The translations under genes were made by a program, and so were the position numbers. Below are positions 26,015 through 37,824 of a stretch of DNA of 64,000 nt, in pieces (the stretch's first letter is position 1; every line of letters begins with the position of its first letter). This DNA comes from Sipunculus nudus (taxonomy: Eukaryota > Annelida > Sipuncula > Golfingiida > Sipunculidae), in NCBI GenBank assembly GCA_026874595.1, contig CM049315.1, forward strand, positions 64,167,389 through 64,231,388, in the 5' to 3' direction. The notes beneath the pieces are model-generated. The model searched no databases. It had not been told where the DNA came from and was given only the letters and a program-made list of their open reading frames with translations.

Positions 26015-28569
26015 TAATGAATAATGGTTTTACTACGGGTTATTTTAAAATGGAAAAGGGCACAAGACAAGGCGACCCCATTGCACCATACTTATTTTTA
26101 TTGGTTATTGAAATAATGGCAATAAAGGTGCGACAAACAAATAAAGTGAAAGGAATATTGATAGGTGATACAGAAATAAAACAATGTCTATTTGCAGATG
26201 ACACTACATTCTTCTTAAGAGATGTTGACTCAATGATTGAAGTAAAAAATATATTAAATAAATTTGCAAAGGTATCATCAGTAGAAATAAATTATACAAA
26301 ATGTGAAGCGGCATGGCTGGGTAGGGAAAAATCAATTCCTACAGCTTTATCGTTGAGAGACATGAAATGGGTGAATTTACATAAGGACGCGATTAAAATC
26401 CTTGGAATATGGTTTACATATAATGAAACTCTTTCTCAAAAACTCAATTTCGATAAAGTCTACGACAAGATAAAAATCTCATTTAATATGTGGAAATCGC
26501 GAACTTTAACAGTTTTTGGAAGAAATACAGTAATAAAAACCATTGGAATCTCAAAATTAGTATACGTTATGAATATTATGACTCCAACCCCAGACTTTAT
26601 CAAGAAAGTTAAAAATATAATGGTAGATTTTATATGGTTTGGACGTAAACCAAAGATTAAATATGGGGTACTTGTAAGTGAAAAAGAATATGGTGGTATA
26701 AATATGCCAGACATTAATGCCATATTGAAAAGCCAAAGAATTATGTGGATGATCCGAATGAAAAAGCTATCAATTGCAAAATGTATAGTCATACCTAATA
26801 TGTATCTAAGAAATGTTGGCGGTGTAGAAAAATTGAATGCCAATTTAGATTTTTTTAATATGAAAAGAAAAATATCTAAATTTTATTCACAATGTTTTAA
26901 AATTTGGGATAAAATTGCTACATTTTGGCCTACGAATCCACAACAAATCTTATTACAACCCGTTTGGAACAACAAATATGTCAAAATAGCAGGTAAATCA
27001 GTATACTCTAGAATTTTTGATAACATTGGAATTAAATGTATCCATGATTTATACGAACCAAATGGAGAATCTAAGAATTTTTCGGAAATATTTCCACCTG
27101 AAAATAAACTCTTTAAAAAATACCTGATGTTCTGGTATTCTTTACAACAAGCGGTACCAAAGGAGTGGAAATTAGTTCTAAAATCAGAGAATATGAGTGA
27201 TATTTACGTAAAAGACACTTTATTATTGAATAATCAAGCTCTAGACTTAAGAAAAGTCAATTACCGTAAGGTGTATAATATGGTTATAAATGACTATACA
27301 AATGAGCCGGCTAATAAAATTAAACTAGAGGAGAGCTTACCTCAGGTATTTTCCTGGAAAGATGCAATTGATTATATATATAAAACCACTATGGACATGT
27401 TTTTGAGGCAATTTCAGTTTAGAATTATCCATAATATATTGTCTGTGAATGTAAAGCTATACATATGGAAAATAACTGATACCAATATGTGTTCATATTG
27501 CAAAAAAGAAACAGAAACAGTAGTGCATTTATTCTGTGACTGCGACACCGCTAAATCATTTTATAGACAAATTAGTCAGTGGGCAGAACACGCTGGAATA
27601 AACATGCCTGCACTGACTCCGCTTCTTTTATATACAGGATGTGACAAAGACCATGCCAATAAACGTATAATAGATTTGTTAATATTGCTACAAAAATATG
27701 TAATTTTTAAAAATAAAGAATCGGGTAATTTTCCATCTTTCACTGTATATATATCACATGTTAAGAAATTGGAAGGATTGGAAAGAAGACTAGCTGAAAA
27801 AAATAACAAAATATATATTCATAAACAAAAGTGGGGTAACCTACTTAATATTTTTTAAAGAGTGAAGAATTTTGAGAATTAGCTGTAAATAATTTTGAAA
27901 TGTGTATAAATATGTAGGTAAGAGTATGTGCATGTGTGTGTATGTATATGTGTGTATATATTTGGGTGTATATATGGGTATATATATATATATATATAAA
28001 TGTGAACGCGTGATCCTTCATGGATGTATATATACGTATGTATGTATATTTAAATTTTTATTCGGATCTGGTAAATATTATGTTGATCTGACCAAACCAG
28101 TTAAATCTACAAATAACATTGTTGTTCTTATTAAATTAAATGTTTGTTTCCAATGATATTGAAAATATATCGACAGAACGAGATATAATTATAATTGTTG
28201 TAAAAAAAAATAAAAGTCTCTTCACCAATACTCGGTTGGTATCCTCTCGGCTGAAATACGTCTACATGATCCATATGCACTTGTCTTTGAAAAAGTACAA
28301 ACAGGTAGCAATATAAGCAATTTTATAAAATTCTCTTGTTAACTCCTTTTTGTTGATATATATATATGTATGTACTTTGTCAGAAAAACTTGAAACATTG
28401 TATTTTAAATCTTGCAATAGTGAAGATGTTCATGTTATAAACACAAGATTTGTAATTTTTTTTCTTGTTCCGAGGGATGTCGATGATGAAAAAGAACGTT
28501 ATAAATAAATATTTAGTAATACTGAGACATCCAAAGAAAAAAAAGAAGAAGAAAAAAAAAAAAAAAAAA
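26015..28569 (+). mobile_element. 5'-truncated LINE (L1/Tx1-like) inserted in the satellite
   Basis: A 2,555-bp insertion splits a satellite monomer. TAGAAACTTCATTAG occurs at 26000-26014 and again at 28570-28584, a 15-bp target-site duplication. The right end is an A-rich tail (about 28533-28569). Removing the insert plus one duplicate restores a normal monomer. These are hallmarks of target-primed reverse transcription of a non-LTR element. The copy starts inside the reverse-transcriptase domain, so endonuclease and upstream parts are absent; such 5' truncation is usual for LINEs. The 3' UTR (27859-28532) is AT-rich with short TA and GTAT runs and shows no gene. An uninterrupted frame suggests a fairly recent insertion. 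Confidence 0.92.
26017..27858 (+). CDS. LINE ORF2 C-terminal part: reverse transcriptase and zinc knuckle (partial)
   Basis: Codes for about 614 residues without a stop. The LINE-derived part starts at the ATG at 26017; the open frame runs upstream to 25954 only because satellite happens to be open, so those 21 residues are not part of the protein. Visible parts: GTRQGDPIAPYLF (RT motif B region, residues 15-27), FADD at residues 59-62 (bases 26191-26202), the polymerase catalytic pair in motif C, then a long thumb/connection region (SSVEINYTKCEAAWLG, FGRNTVIKTI) and a C-terminal CSYC...H...C zinc-binding motif around 27488-27545, as in the zf-RVT region of L1/Tx1-type ORF2 proteins. Motif A and the endonuclease are missing, so this copy cannot be autonomous. 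The clade call rests on recognised motif style and would need a tree. Confidence 0.88.
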   Translation: MNNGFTTGYFKMEKGTRQGDPIAPYLFLLVIEIMAIKVRQTNKVKGILIGDTEIKQCLFADDTTFFLRDVDSMIEVKNILNKFAKVSSVEINYTKCEAAWLGREKSIPTALSLRDMKWVNLHKDAIKILGIWFTYNETLSQKLNFDKVYDKIKISFNMWKSRTLTVFGRNTVIKTIGISKLVYVMNIMTPTPDFIKKVKNIMVDFIWFGRKPKIKYGVLVSEKEYGGINMPDINAILKSQRIMWMIRMKKLSIAKCIVIPNMYLRNVGGVEKLNANLDFFNMKRKISKFYSQCFKIWDKIATFWPTNPQQILLQPVWNNKYVKIAGKSVYSRIFDNIGIKCIHDLYEPNGESKNFSEIFPPENKLFKKYLMFWYSLQQAVPKEWKLVLKSENMSDIYVKDTLLLNNQALDLRKVNYRKVYNMVINDYTNEPANKIKLEESLPQVFSWKDAIDYIYKTTMDMFLRQFQFRIIHNILSVNVKLYIWKITDTNMCSYCKKETETVVHLFCDCDTAKSFYRQISQWAEHAGINMPALTPLLLYTGCDKDHANKRIIDLLILLQKYVIFKNKESGNFPSFTVYISHVKKLEGLERRLAEKNNKIYIHKQKWGNLLNIF

Positions 28570-29404
28570 TAGAAACTTCATTAGGTCATTTAGAACCAGT
28601 TACAAACGTCGTTTTCGCCGAAATCAGCTCGGATTTCGCGTAATACAAGGTCGTGTGTTGTGCAAAAATGGAAGATTTAAATTGCAAAAGAAGCAATTCA
28701 GAAGCTTCATTAGGCCACTTAAAACCCGTTGCACCGTCGTTTTCGCCGAAATCAGCTCGGTTTTCACGTAATACAAGATAGTGTTGAGCAAAGATCACCG
28801 ATTTGAACCGCGAAAGAAACGTTTCAGAAGCTTCATTAGGCCACTTAAAACCCGATACAACCGTCGTTTTCGCCGATATCAGCTCGGTTTTTGCGCAATA
28901 CAAGATCGTGTGTTGTGCATAAATTGCCGAGTTAAACTGCGAAGGAACCATTTTAGAAGCTTCATTAGGCCATTTAGAACCTGGTAAAAACATCGATCTC
29001 GTCGAAATCAGCTTGGTTTTTGCCCAATTCAGGATCGCGTGTTGTGCAAAAATGGCCGGTTTTCGCGTAATACTAGATCGTGTGTTGTGCAAAGATCACC
29101 GATTTAAACTGCGAAAGAAGCGTTTCAGAAGCTTCATTAGGGCACTTAAAACCCGTTACAAACGTCTTTTTCGCCGATATCAGCTCGGTAATATAAGATC
29201 GTGTTTTGTGCAAAAATGGCCGATTTAAACTGCGAAAGAAGAGTTTTAGAAGCTTCATTAGTCCATTTAGAACTAGTTACAAAGGTCGTTTTCGCCGAAA
29301 TCAGCGCGCTTTTCGCGTTATACAAGATCATGTTTTGTGCAAAAATGGCCGATATAAATTGCGGAAGAAGCAATTCAGAAGCTTCATTAGGCTATTTTGG
29401 ACCA
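28570..29404. repeat. Satellite array, right end
   Basis: The 129-bp monomer array resumes directly after the LINE tail and runs for about 6.5 monomers. Monomers here resemble those at 1-200 and 22600-22900 (for example the GATAGTGTTGAGCAAAGATC variant). Several are truncated or fused, for example near 29060 and 29190. The last recognisable monomer breaks off in TTAGGCTATTTTGGACC at about 29404, after which sequence is unrelated, so this is the true right edge of the array. Confidence 0.92.
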
Positions 29405-31505
29405 TCTAAAACTACAACTTAAATCAACTCTGATTTTAACAACTAAATTTGCTCAACTACATATTTAAAATGCAATCATCTATAAATTCTAGAACTAAAA
29501 TCAATTCAGTTGCATCCGTGTTACTAATGATGAAGAAACCCTGCTCTCTTAAATCCAAACAATTACTTTTGCTTGTACATAACAACCCGTACATAAACAA
29601 TGCAACACTATTCAAAATGCTAAACAAATATAAACATTTAAATAAAAAAACAAGAAACACACCAAATATCACAAAAAATTATGGCTTTAGTTACGTTGAC
29701 TTTGTGCACATAAATTACATTTCACAAAAACCATACATTTAAAACGTTTTGAATTATTTTCACCTTGCCAGTTATCTGAACCTTTACAAAATTTTCCTAA
29801 ACTGTGAACATATTATAAAACCATCCGAAGTCTAATTCCTATAAGCCTGGTTGACGTATCGATCACGATTTCCCACCAAATATAAAATCTGTATACTTAC
29901 TAGTCTTGGGGTCTCGCCGCAAAAAATGAAGATGGCGTTTTGACTCCCCATATATATTGGTCTCGATAAACTAAACCTTTGGTTTGACTCTAATTACAAG
30001 ATCCAAAAAACTCACTGCCTCATATAGAAGAGGACAATAGCCAAAAATATTCATAGTAAGCAGTAATATTTTTTTATTCTGTTTAGAACACCTTAATCTG
30101 AATTGAACACATTAAACAGTTAAAGAATCCAATAAATATGGATCTCACTCACGCTTTGTCGTCATGTTTACGTATACCGGTACTTGGTAATATCCGAACT
30201 CTAACTCCGGACTCGGACTCCACAGTTTTTGTACTCGCCGGATAATCATAATGGCATGAGTGAACCTACTAACACACGTAATATTGTTAAGAATCAAAAG
30301 TCCATACAATATATATATATTAAATGTTGTTTCGGGTCCGGCGATTATTACTGAAATAATTACTGTAAAAATACTAAAAGTCGGGGTCCGTGTTTAACCA
30401 AGTACCTTCCATAAAGGGCACTTGACTTCGATCCAAGGCGCGAAGAGTATGCACCGTCACGCTTCACTGGTTGCACCTGCAAACTGGTGCCACGGCACGG
30501 TCAGACACGTTTGAAACAAGTACAAATTTTAACAGGCGCATGCAACAAAATTATAGCGGTCATGTGAGGTCTTAAAAACACCAAGTCCCTGATAAAATCA
30601 ATATTTACTCAAAATTTCAATCTAAATTACTTCAGAATACACCATCGAAAAAAGTTAACACCCTATTTCTCTCCACTTTGGCCAAAATTCATGGAGCCGC
30701 AATAGCGCAAACATTGATAGGTACGCGCGTACTTTTATAGAAACCAGATCGAATTTTATACATGTGTTCTTGTGTCTGCGTTGACAGATAGCTCTTCAAT
30801 AAACAAACTATGGCTTGAGCAGGCTTGAAATCATTTGTTTTATTTTCAAGCTGTGAGCCGATCTGTAGGGGTGAGTTGGGCGTTTATCGGTCACAGTAGT
30901 TGCCATGGTATTAAGGAATTATTCACGAGTCTTTTCATGTAATAGGGAGGTAGGATTAGTTCTGAATCTGCTGTAATTCATGGAATATATGAACTGAATT
31001 TAGCGTGCCTCTGCAGGTAAATTGAATATATCGTATATATTTAATAAATCTGATTTCTTGAAAACAACAACGAAGATTTGTTGACACGTATTAGTGGGGG
31101 GGGGGCTCCTTTTTGGCCAGTTGGTTCACCTTGAAATTTTCTGTCGTTTTGGGTGGGGCTCCTGAAATGAGTTGCCGCGGTCTCATACATGATCTCCGGT
31201 AAATCGAAACTCTCTCTATATACAGGGGCTGTGTTAACTTTTGGGGGTTAAAAAAATTGTTCGTCAGAGAATATTAGTAGTTTCTTTATTAGCAATAAAC
31301 ATGAATATATAAACTAATAAAGTTTTGTTGTTATGTATGTGTTTGTGATGAGAATGTGTACTTCATGATTGTGTTTCTGGTATTGGTCAATTCGCCTGCG
31401 TCATAGTCCTGTGTGTGTATATTTGTGCGTGTTGAGTGTTTGTATATGTATTTCTTTATTTCTGTATAAACATGTTTGTCGGTTCCATAAGTTTGTTTCT
31501 CGAAA
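29405..31505. other. No gene seen (satellite flank)
   Basis: AT-rich single-copy-looking DNA. The longest open frame (29449-29742, 97 codons) has low-complexity Asn/Lys/Leu-rich content and no recognisable motif, so I do not call it. There is a G tract near 31096-31106. I see no splice-supported exon, RNA gene or mobile-element signature. Confidence 0.5.
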
Positions 31506-32710
31506 TAATGTTTTCGTAATAACTCCGTTAATATTGGTCCTATCTTCACAAACTTTGACTCAATTTCTTCGTGTGGATCTTCTCCATATCCTGGTCTAGT
31601 CGACTAGTCTCAATATTGTGTTACTTTGTCAGTCTGTCTGTCTGTTTGTCAGTTGTTCTCCATTTCGCCTGCTTGCTGGTTCTTGCGTCTGATATGTAGA
31701 ATTCTACACGCCACAGTTTTGCAGGAATCCTTATGAAACTGGTACATCTTATGTCTTACACTAATATCTCAAAAGTGATTTTTCAATTTCCAGTTAAAGG
31801 GGCGCTGCACTCAAACCTCCACAACATATAATTTTTTGGCCATCTCCAATACTATAAACCTTAATTATATAAACTATAGCTTATTTTCTTCCTTTGAGGT
31901 TTTTCCATAACCTGGTGAAGTCGTCTGGTCTCAATCTTGGGTCAGTTTGTCAGCATGTTTGTCTGTTTGTCAGTTGTCCTGAATTTCGCCTGCTTCCTGG
32001 TTCTTGCGTCTCACATAAAGCTTTCTACAGGCTACAGTTTTGAAAGAATCCTTTTGCAACTAGTACATATTTTGTTCTACACTAATATCTCGAAACGTAT
32101 TTTTCATTTTCGGGATATTACCGCTAGGGGGCGCTGCACTGGACCCTCATCTTAATATCATTTTTAGCCATATCTCCATAACTATAAACCTCAATTACAG
32201 AAACTATGGCTTATATTCTTCCTCTGGTTCTTCTTAATAGCCTGAGTAAGTCAACTGGTCTCATTCTTGTGTCACTTTGTCAGTATGTCTGTCTGTTTGT
32301 CAGTTTTCCTCAAATTCATTTGCTTGCTGGTTCTTGCATCTCTCATTTGGCATTCAATAGGCCAGAGGAATGGAGGAATCCTTTCAAAACTTGACATCTT
32401 ATGTCATCAATAATATCATATAACGCATTTGTCGTCTTCAGGATATGTCCGCTTGAGGGCGCTGCAGTCGAACATCCCAAATAAAATATTATTTTGACAT
32501 ATCTCCAAAACTACAAACCGCAATTACATAAATTATAACTTATTTTCTACTTTCGATCCTTCTCCATAGCCAGGTAATGTCATCTGGTGTCAATCTTTCT
32601 CACATTGTCAGTATGTCTGTCTGTTCGTCATTTGTTGTTAGCTTTGTCTGCCTGCTTGTTCTTTTGTCTGATATGTCATTCTACGGGGAACAACTTCTCA
32701 GCAATGGCCC
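31506..32710. repeat. ~325-bp tandem repeat, about 4 diverged copies
   Basis: The phrase CTTTGTCAGTATGTCTGTCTG or close variants recurs at about 31623, 31943, 32274 and 32602, giving spacings of about 320, 331 and 328. Each copy carries a CTGGTCTCAATCTTG-like block, a GCCTGCTTGCTGGTTCTTG block and, in the first three, a GGGCGCTGCACT block followed by AACTATAAACCTCAATTA. Copies are clearly diverged, so this is an old small array. Short ORFs over it are by-products. Confidence 0.85.
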
Positions 32711-33086
32711 TGAGAATCATTTCATTGATAGAAAACCGACAGTATCTTCTATCTGTCCGTCTGTCTATTATTTCAATTACCAATGATAGATAATCCACAA
32801 AGTGTATATTTCTGTATTTATTGTATCTAATATATGTTATATATATATGCACTTGTAAACACGACTGTCAAGTCGGATGGTGTAGTTGAGCACAGACTGT
32901 GTAATCATAAAATACTGGATCAGTGACTCATTGCAACAGATACACATGCATGAGGTTGTTGTATAGATGAGGTCATATTACAACACTGACAGTAATGCAT
33001 TCAACTTGATGTATTTTATGAACTTATAGCAGATCTACATTTATGTATCGAGCACTTTGATCGTAGAACGGCAACCAACCCCTTTC

Positions 33087-33144
<58 letters not shown>

Positions 33145-34135
33145 ACATATATTTGGTGAAGGGGCTGTTAGAGTTTACCATTATTAACATTCCTAATTCA
33201 AAGCCAACATTTCTTTTAATTAGTATCAGCTTTTTCACCCATCTATCATGTATCTGGGACCAGCGGATACTTCTTCATCTATCACAAGGATATAATCCAA
33301 TAAGTCTCCGTGATACAATAAAATTCAGCTTGTGTGTCCTTGGAGACATTGCTTTAATGCACGTGGTTTTTGTCTACCAAGTTACAAAGCTAAGCTGCAC
33401 CGATCGAACCCCACCTTTCAACGCCATGTACCAAAGCATGTGTAACAATAAAAAGCTTATACAAGGTTGCAATTATTTACATAAGATATATATGGGGCTG
33501 TTTATTTCATGTCTATAGCCACAGTCAAATCCCTAAAACTTCTCTTGTTGAAAATTCATACACATCTGTCACCTCCACATAATAAATAAGAAAGATAAAT
33601 AAACCTAAGACTGGTGCCATATTGTTGTTAACTGAACCGCAATGATTTCACGGTGCAACTGGCAGTTCCAAAAGTCTGTTCACGTGAAGGAATATTCCAC
33701 ACGCAAATTTTGAGCCGTCATAAATCAAAGAAGCTCGCTGTCGGATCAATTTCAGCTGCACCAATAATAAACACCGTAACAGCGAGCTAAGTGAATTTCT
33801 GTGGATGATGCTGATTGGATAATCCGTCCCCAATCTGGTTTATAAGGTACAAGGATACTGCTTTACTTCACGTGTTACTGTAAGAGAATCTTGATTACAA
33901 GGGTGTCATGTGTGGTGTCAAGGCAAGAGTAGAGTGATGTTTAAATGCCTTTCATGTATAAATTTTCCACGCATCGATTGTTTAAATTGTGAACATAAAG
34001 ATTGATTCGCCAGCATCCGGGCGGGCGAGGCGGGGCGGCGCTCCGCGTCAATAATAACAAGCACGGGTCTGGACACCCCCCCCCCCCCCCGGCTTTCCGG
34101 ATCAGAGGACTTAGAGGACTGTAAGTCATCTGAGC
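32711..34135. other. No gene seen; (TA)n tract and promoter-like motifs
   Basis: Contains a (TA)n microsatellite at about 33089-33140 and a C10+ run at 34076-34090. Around 33813-33845 there is an inverted CCAAT box (ATTGG), a CCAAT box (33830-33834) and TTTATAAGG, spaced like a pol II promoter, but I find no open frame of interest downstream. I annotate nothing else here. Confidence 0.45.
33089..33140. repeat. (TA)n microsatellite
   Basis: About 26 uninterrupted TA units. Short ORFs on both strands over it encode only Tyr-Ile runs and are not genes. Confidence 0.97.
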
Positions 34136-34139
34136 TATA

Positions 34140-37100
34140 GTCGTGGTCCATTGTCCGTCGTCTGTCCGTCCGTCCGCTAGACTGGAACGTTTAAAAACCG
34201 TTAGACCTACGAATCTAAAAGTCGGCATACTGTTAGACCCCAAGACCTACCAAACTGAAAACTGGGTCGTTCCTTCTAGTTATTAAGGAAAAAAACTCAC
34301 ATTTACATTAAAAAAACCTATATTATCAGACTTCAGGACTGCCTAATATGAAAACCCCTTATGGGTTTTTCTTAATAATTACCAGGAGTATTCTCTTATA
34401 TATTTCCTATATACATGCCAGAAATTAGGACTGTTAAGTGTATTTTCCATAAGTTATGGGCTTGAACATATTGAACTTTGAAAAAAAATCATGAAAAAAA
34501 TATTTTGTCACTTAACATGAACATTTTTGAAGCTAGAGGCTTTTTTTTTACAATTATATAACTTTGTTTAATTAAGATTCAATTGTAAACCCAAAATTGT
34601 AATTGTAATTGTTTGCACTGTATTTCTTTAACTGTAATGCTGTTTCCACTCCAATATACAAAACTTTCCTTGAAAAGTAGTTCAAGGAGTAAGACGCCAA
34701 TGTTGTGTTAATGTAGCATTGTTAAAGAAATCGATTTCCTTTAAACTGATTTTAACAAATTAAAATATAATTAAACCCATCAGTGTGCATACATTTATAA
34801 AATATGAGCTAATTATGGATAGATAAAGGCACAATTTAAAATTGTGAAATCTGAATCAAGTATTATTTATAGATATGTATTGTTTTGCAAATTTAAAAGA
34901 TATATTTTTGTGGTAAAAAATAAATATACATTGTGTATGCATGATGTGATGTTATCTGATTGAGATTTATGATGCAATTTAGAATTATAAATCAACATTT
35001 ATATTCAGATATATATTATATTGGAAATGTATAGAAAAATAAACTTAAGATAAAAAAATGACATAATAAATGAGGATCTAATACAAACATTTGTTCATTA
35101 TTTTCCTGCCTCAGCAGATTTGAAGATCAGGCTTTGTTTACCCTTCAGCTATATGCAGAAGTGTTGTTTATCGCACCTACCCCCTACTGCCATTGATTCC
35201 TTTGCACCTATGCACTGGGTCATTAGTTTTTATTGCAAAGAAAGTATAATTTATTTATTTTTAAAATATTAAGATTAGAAAAAAATCTTATTGAAACATT
35301 TTCTTTCCTCAGTAGAATGGAACATAAAGTGATCAGCTGTCTGTCCATCATCTCTCCGTTCTCATCAAATATACTAGTTATGAAATTTTAAAGCAACTTA
35401 TATATTCAGTTGTGTAATATTTCAGATATTGGACTTTAATTCCATCATTTAAACCCCCCCCCCCAACACACACACACACACACCACCACCACCACCAAGT
35501 CCTTGCATCTGTGGACTGGGGACATTAGTTATATTTCAACTGAATACATTTTATAAAATAAACAAGGCCTACAGGCCTAATGCTAACCTCTGCATTGGAA
35601 AATACACCAGGTATAATGCTTTAATGCTGGACCATTACTTCTCATGTATATGAACAATGTAAGTACTAAACATTTTGAATATGAAACAATTACACAAACT
35701 CACTGCTGGAATTCTGGCATGAGTGCACACAACACAAAAACAAGGGACCAATGGGTCACGGCGCCCAGCTGTATGAAACAGATATAATTGTATCACCATC
35801 GTTGTATGTAGGTCTGTAAGATTTCATTTTGACAGATGTAATTTTTTGTATTAATTATGTAGTTGAGTGGAATAGTAAAATAGAACTATCAGTATTTCAA
35901 ATATGAACAAGAATGTGTGTCTAAAATATTGCATTGGGAATGACCAGATGTTGTAAATTGCAGAGGAAGGAAGTGGAGATTTGCAAGTATAAAAATACAC
36001 ATTTAATAAATCGAAATAATTATGCAAAAGTAGAAAACATATGTTTTGGGTAGCAGTTGTTGCTGAATTGGAGAGGAAACAGAATGTCTCAAAAAGTATC
36101 TTTAGAGAAGATATGGTAGATTAAGCTATGAGAAGTTGCCATGTTTGATCTGAATTGAAGAATGGGGGATCGTTGCTAATAATATCATGTGATCTGACCA
36201 TGTGTTTTCTAATGTTGAAACTGAAGCATTTAAACAGTTATTAAAGACAAGATTGAAATTGCCCATGATCACTATAAGCAGGTTAAGGTCAACTTGAGAA
36301 ACTAAAACTTGGAGTTCAGAAAAGAAGTTACTGATGGGACATGTGGGTGACCTTTAGAGGAAAACAATCTGAAGTGACTGAGTCTGAGTGTGAATATAGA
36401 GAAGAGTAGACTCAAAATCTGGTGTTGTGTGGTGGTGAAGGGTTACATGGGGACTAAGCTGTTTGGCCTGATTGGGGGGGGGGGGAGGATGAGAGTTTAA
36501 AAACACCTTTGTACCTCTGTATATTTTTTTCTTTATTTACCAGTAATAAATTTTATGCAGTTGCCAGAAGAATATTGTCCCAAACAAATACTCAGTGGCA
36601 GGGAGTGAGGAAAGTTATAACACATTTGCATAAACATACAGGATACAAAATTTAATCCAAAAGTGCTTACAGGTGAAAAAAAAAGTTTTATTCATAATTA
36701 TTGAATATTTAAAAACAGACTGAGAGATAGAAAAACAAAGCAAATCACTTTAATTCCCATTCTACTGAGGCAGAAAAATACTGAACAAATGTTTGCATTA
36801 GATACTCATTTTTTTAATACATCAATTTTTAACAATGCAATTAAAGAATGTAACTAATGCAACATATCTGGGGGGGGGGGGGGTCAGGGTTGCCACGTGA
36901 TTCTACATTTGTGACAGCAGTGTTGCATCACTAATAAGTTTACCCAGACAAGGCTGCAGGGACCAGACATGGCTGGTCTGGAGGTTCAAAATGTAAACAC
37001 ATTAGAGCCTCAGAAAAACTTCAATAACTAGAATAATTTTTAAGCTTTTACTTTCAAATTTCAGAATTTGACAGATTAAATCTGTATATATACCGACTGT

Positions 37101-37490
37101 GAAAAGTAAATAAAATGTTCTTACAAGAAAAAATGCCATGCTCAAACTTGGCCAAAATTTAAGGTACCAATTTTATATTTTTGCCAATATTAAAAAATAT
37201 TTAACAGATTTTTATCTAATTTTTGGTATACAATTGAATTTTGATTAATTAAAGTTGTATTACTGAGAAAAAGTCCCTAGCTTTAATACTTTTTTTCTTA
37301 AGTGATCAGTTATCTTTCCTGATTTTTTGCAAAGTCCATTATGTTTGGGCCCATAACTTTTTTAAATTATATAATACTGACTTAATTTCTGGCATGTACA
37401 TAGGAACTATATAGAGGAAACAGTAAAAGTTTTGAGATACTGTGATGCATATGAAAAATTTACAGACGGACAGGCAAGTGGACAGAATGG
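34140..37490. repeat. Large diverged inverted repeat (arms ~34140-35120 and ~36757-37490)
   Basis: Several blocks of the left arm reappear in reverse complement, in mirrored order, in the right arm. TACATGCCAGAAATTA (34412-34427) matches reverse complement at 37383-37398. The region around 35069-35118 (AACAAATGTTTG with CTGCCTCAG on the complementary strand) matches 36764-36812. TGGTCCATTGTCCGTC (about 34145) mirrors CAGACGGACAGGCAAG (about 37464). The ~1.6-kb middle contains a compound C/CA/CCA microsatellite and G tracts but no gene. It could be one foldback-type element or two opposed copies of one repeat family. Confidence 0.7.
35449..35496. repeat. Compound microsatellite C(n)-(CA)n-(CCA)n
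   Basis: A run of C followed by about ten CA units and then CCA trinucleotides, in the loop of the inverted repeat. Confidence 0.95.
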
Positions 37491-37824
37491 ACTAATACCT
37501 ATACTTTAATTTCAAGGGAATAATTCATTTAAGTTTATATATAAGCTTATTTTTTAGCAAATCCCCTTTTTCGATTAATAGTTTTAATCTGAATTTTTTT
37601 TTACAAGTTTTATAATTTTGTAATAAAAAACTGAAAATATAAGTTAAAATATTAGAATTCTAAGACGCAATCATAATATATCCAGAGTGTTGCTCATATT
37701 GGGTCAAATTATGCATACACATATATTTTATTATTTTTGTTAAAAAAATGTCACAAATGGTTAAACTGAATTTAAAAGAAAATAATGCCACAACATGGCA
37801 TCTACAAGATTATTCCTTGAGCTA

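Noticed and set aside
25954-26016. N-terminal extension of the LINE reading frame
   Set aside because: These codons are satellite sequence before the insertion point, open in frame by chance.
26460-26843. 127-codon ORF on the minus strand inside the LINE
   Set aside because: It is a shadow of the RT frame; no motif of its own.
1-29404. Calling the satellite a centromere
   Set aside because: Array and HOR structure fit, but size beyond the window, chromosomal position and centromeric histone binding cannot be judged from this sequence.
29449-29742. 97-codon ORF right of the satellite
   Set aside because: Low-complexity Asn/Lys/Leu-rich content, no recognisable motif, length expected by chance in AT-rich DNA.
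32870-32950. tRNA-like segment (GTCGGATGGTGTAGTTGAGCA, first 20 bases considered)
   Set aside because: It resembles a tRNA 5' half and A box, but no anticodon stem, T loop (GGTTCGAATCC) or acceptor pairing follows.
33041-33518. ORFs through the (TA)n tract, including a 153-codon one
   Set aside because: Tyr-Ile runs from TA repeats inflate length; the remainder lacks any motif.
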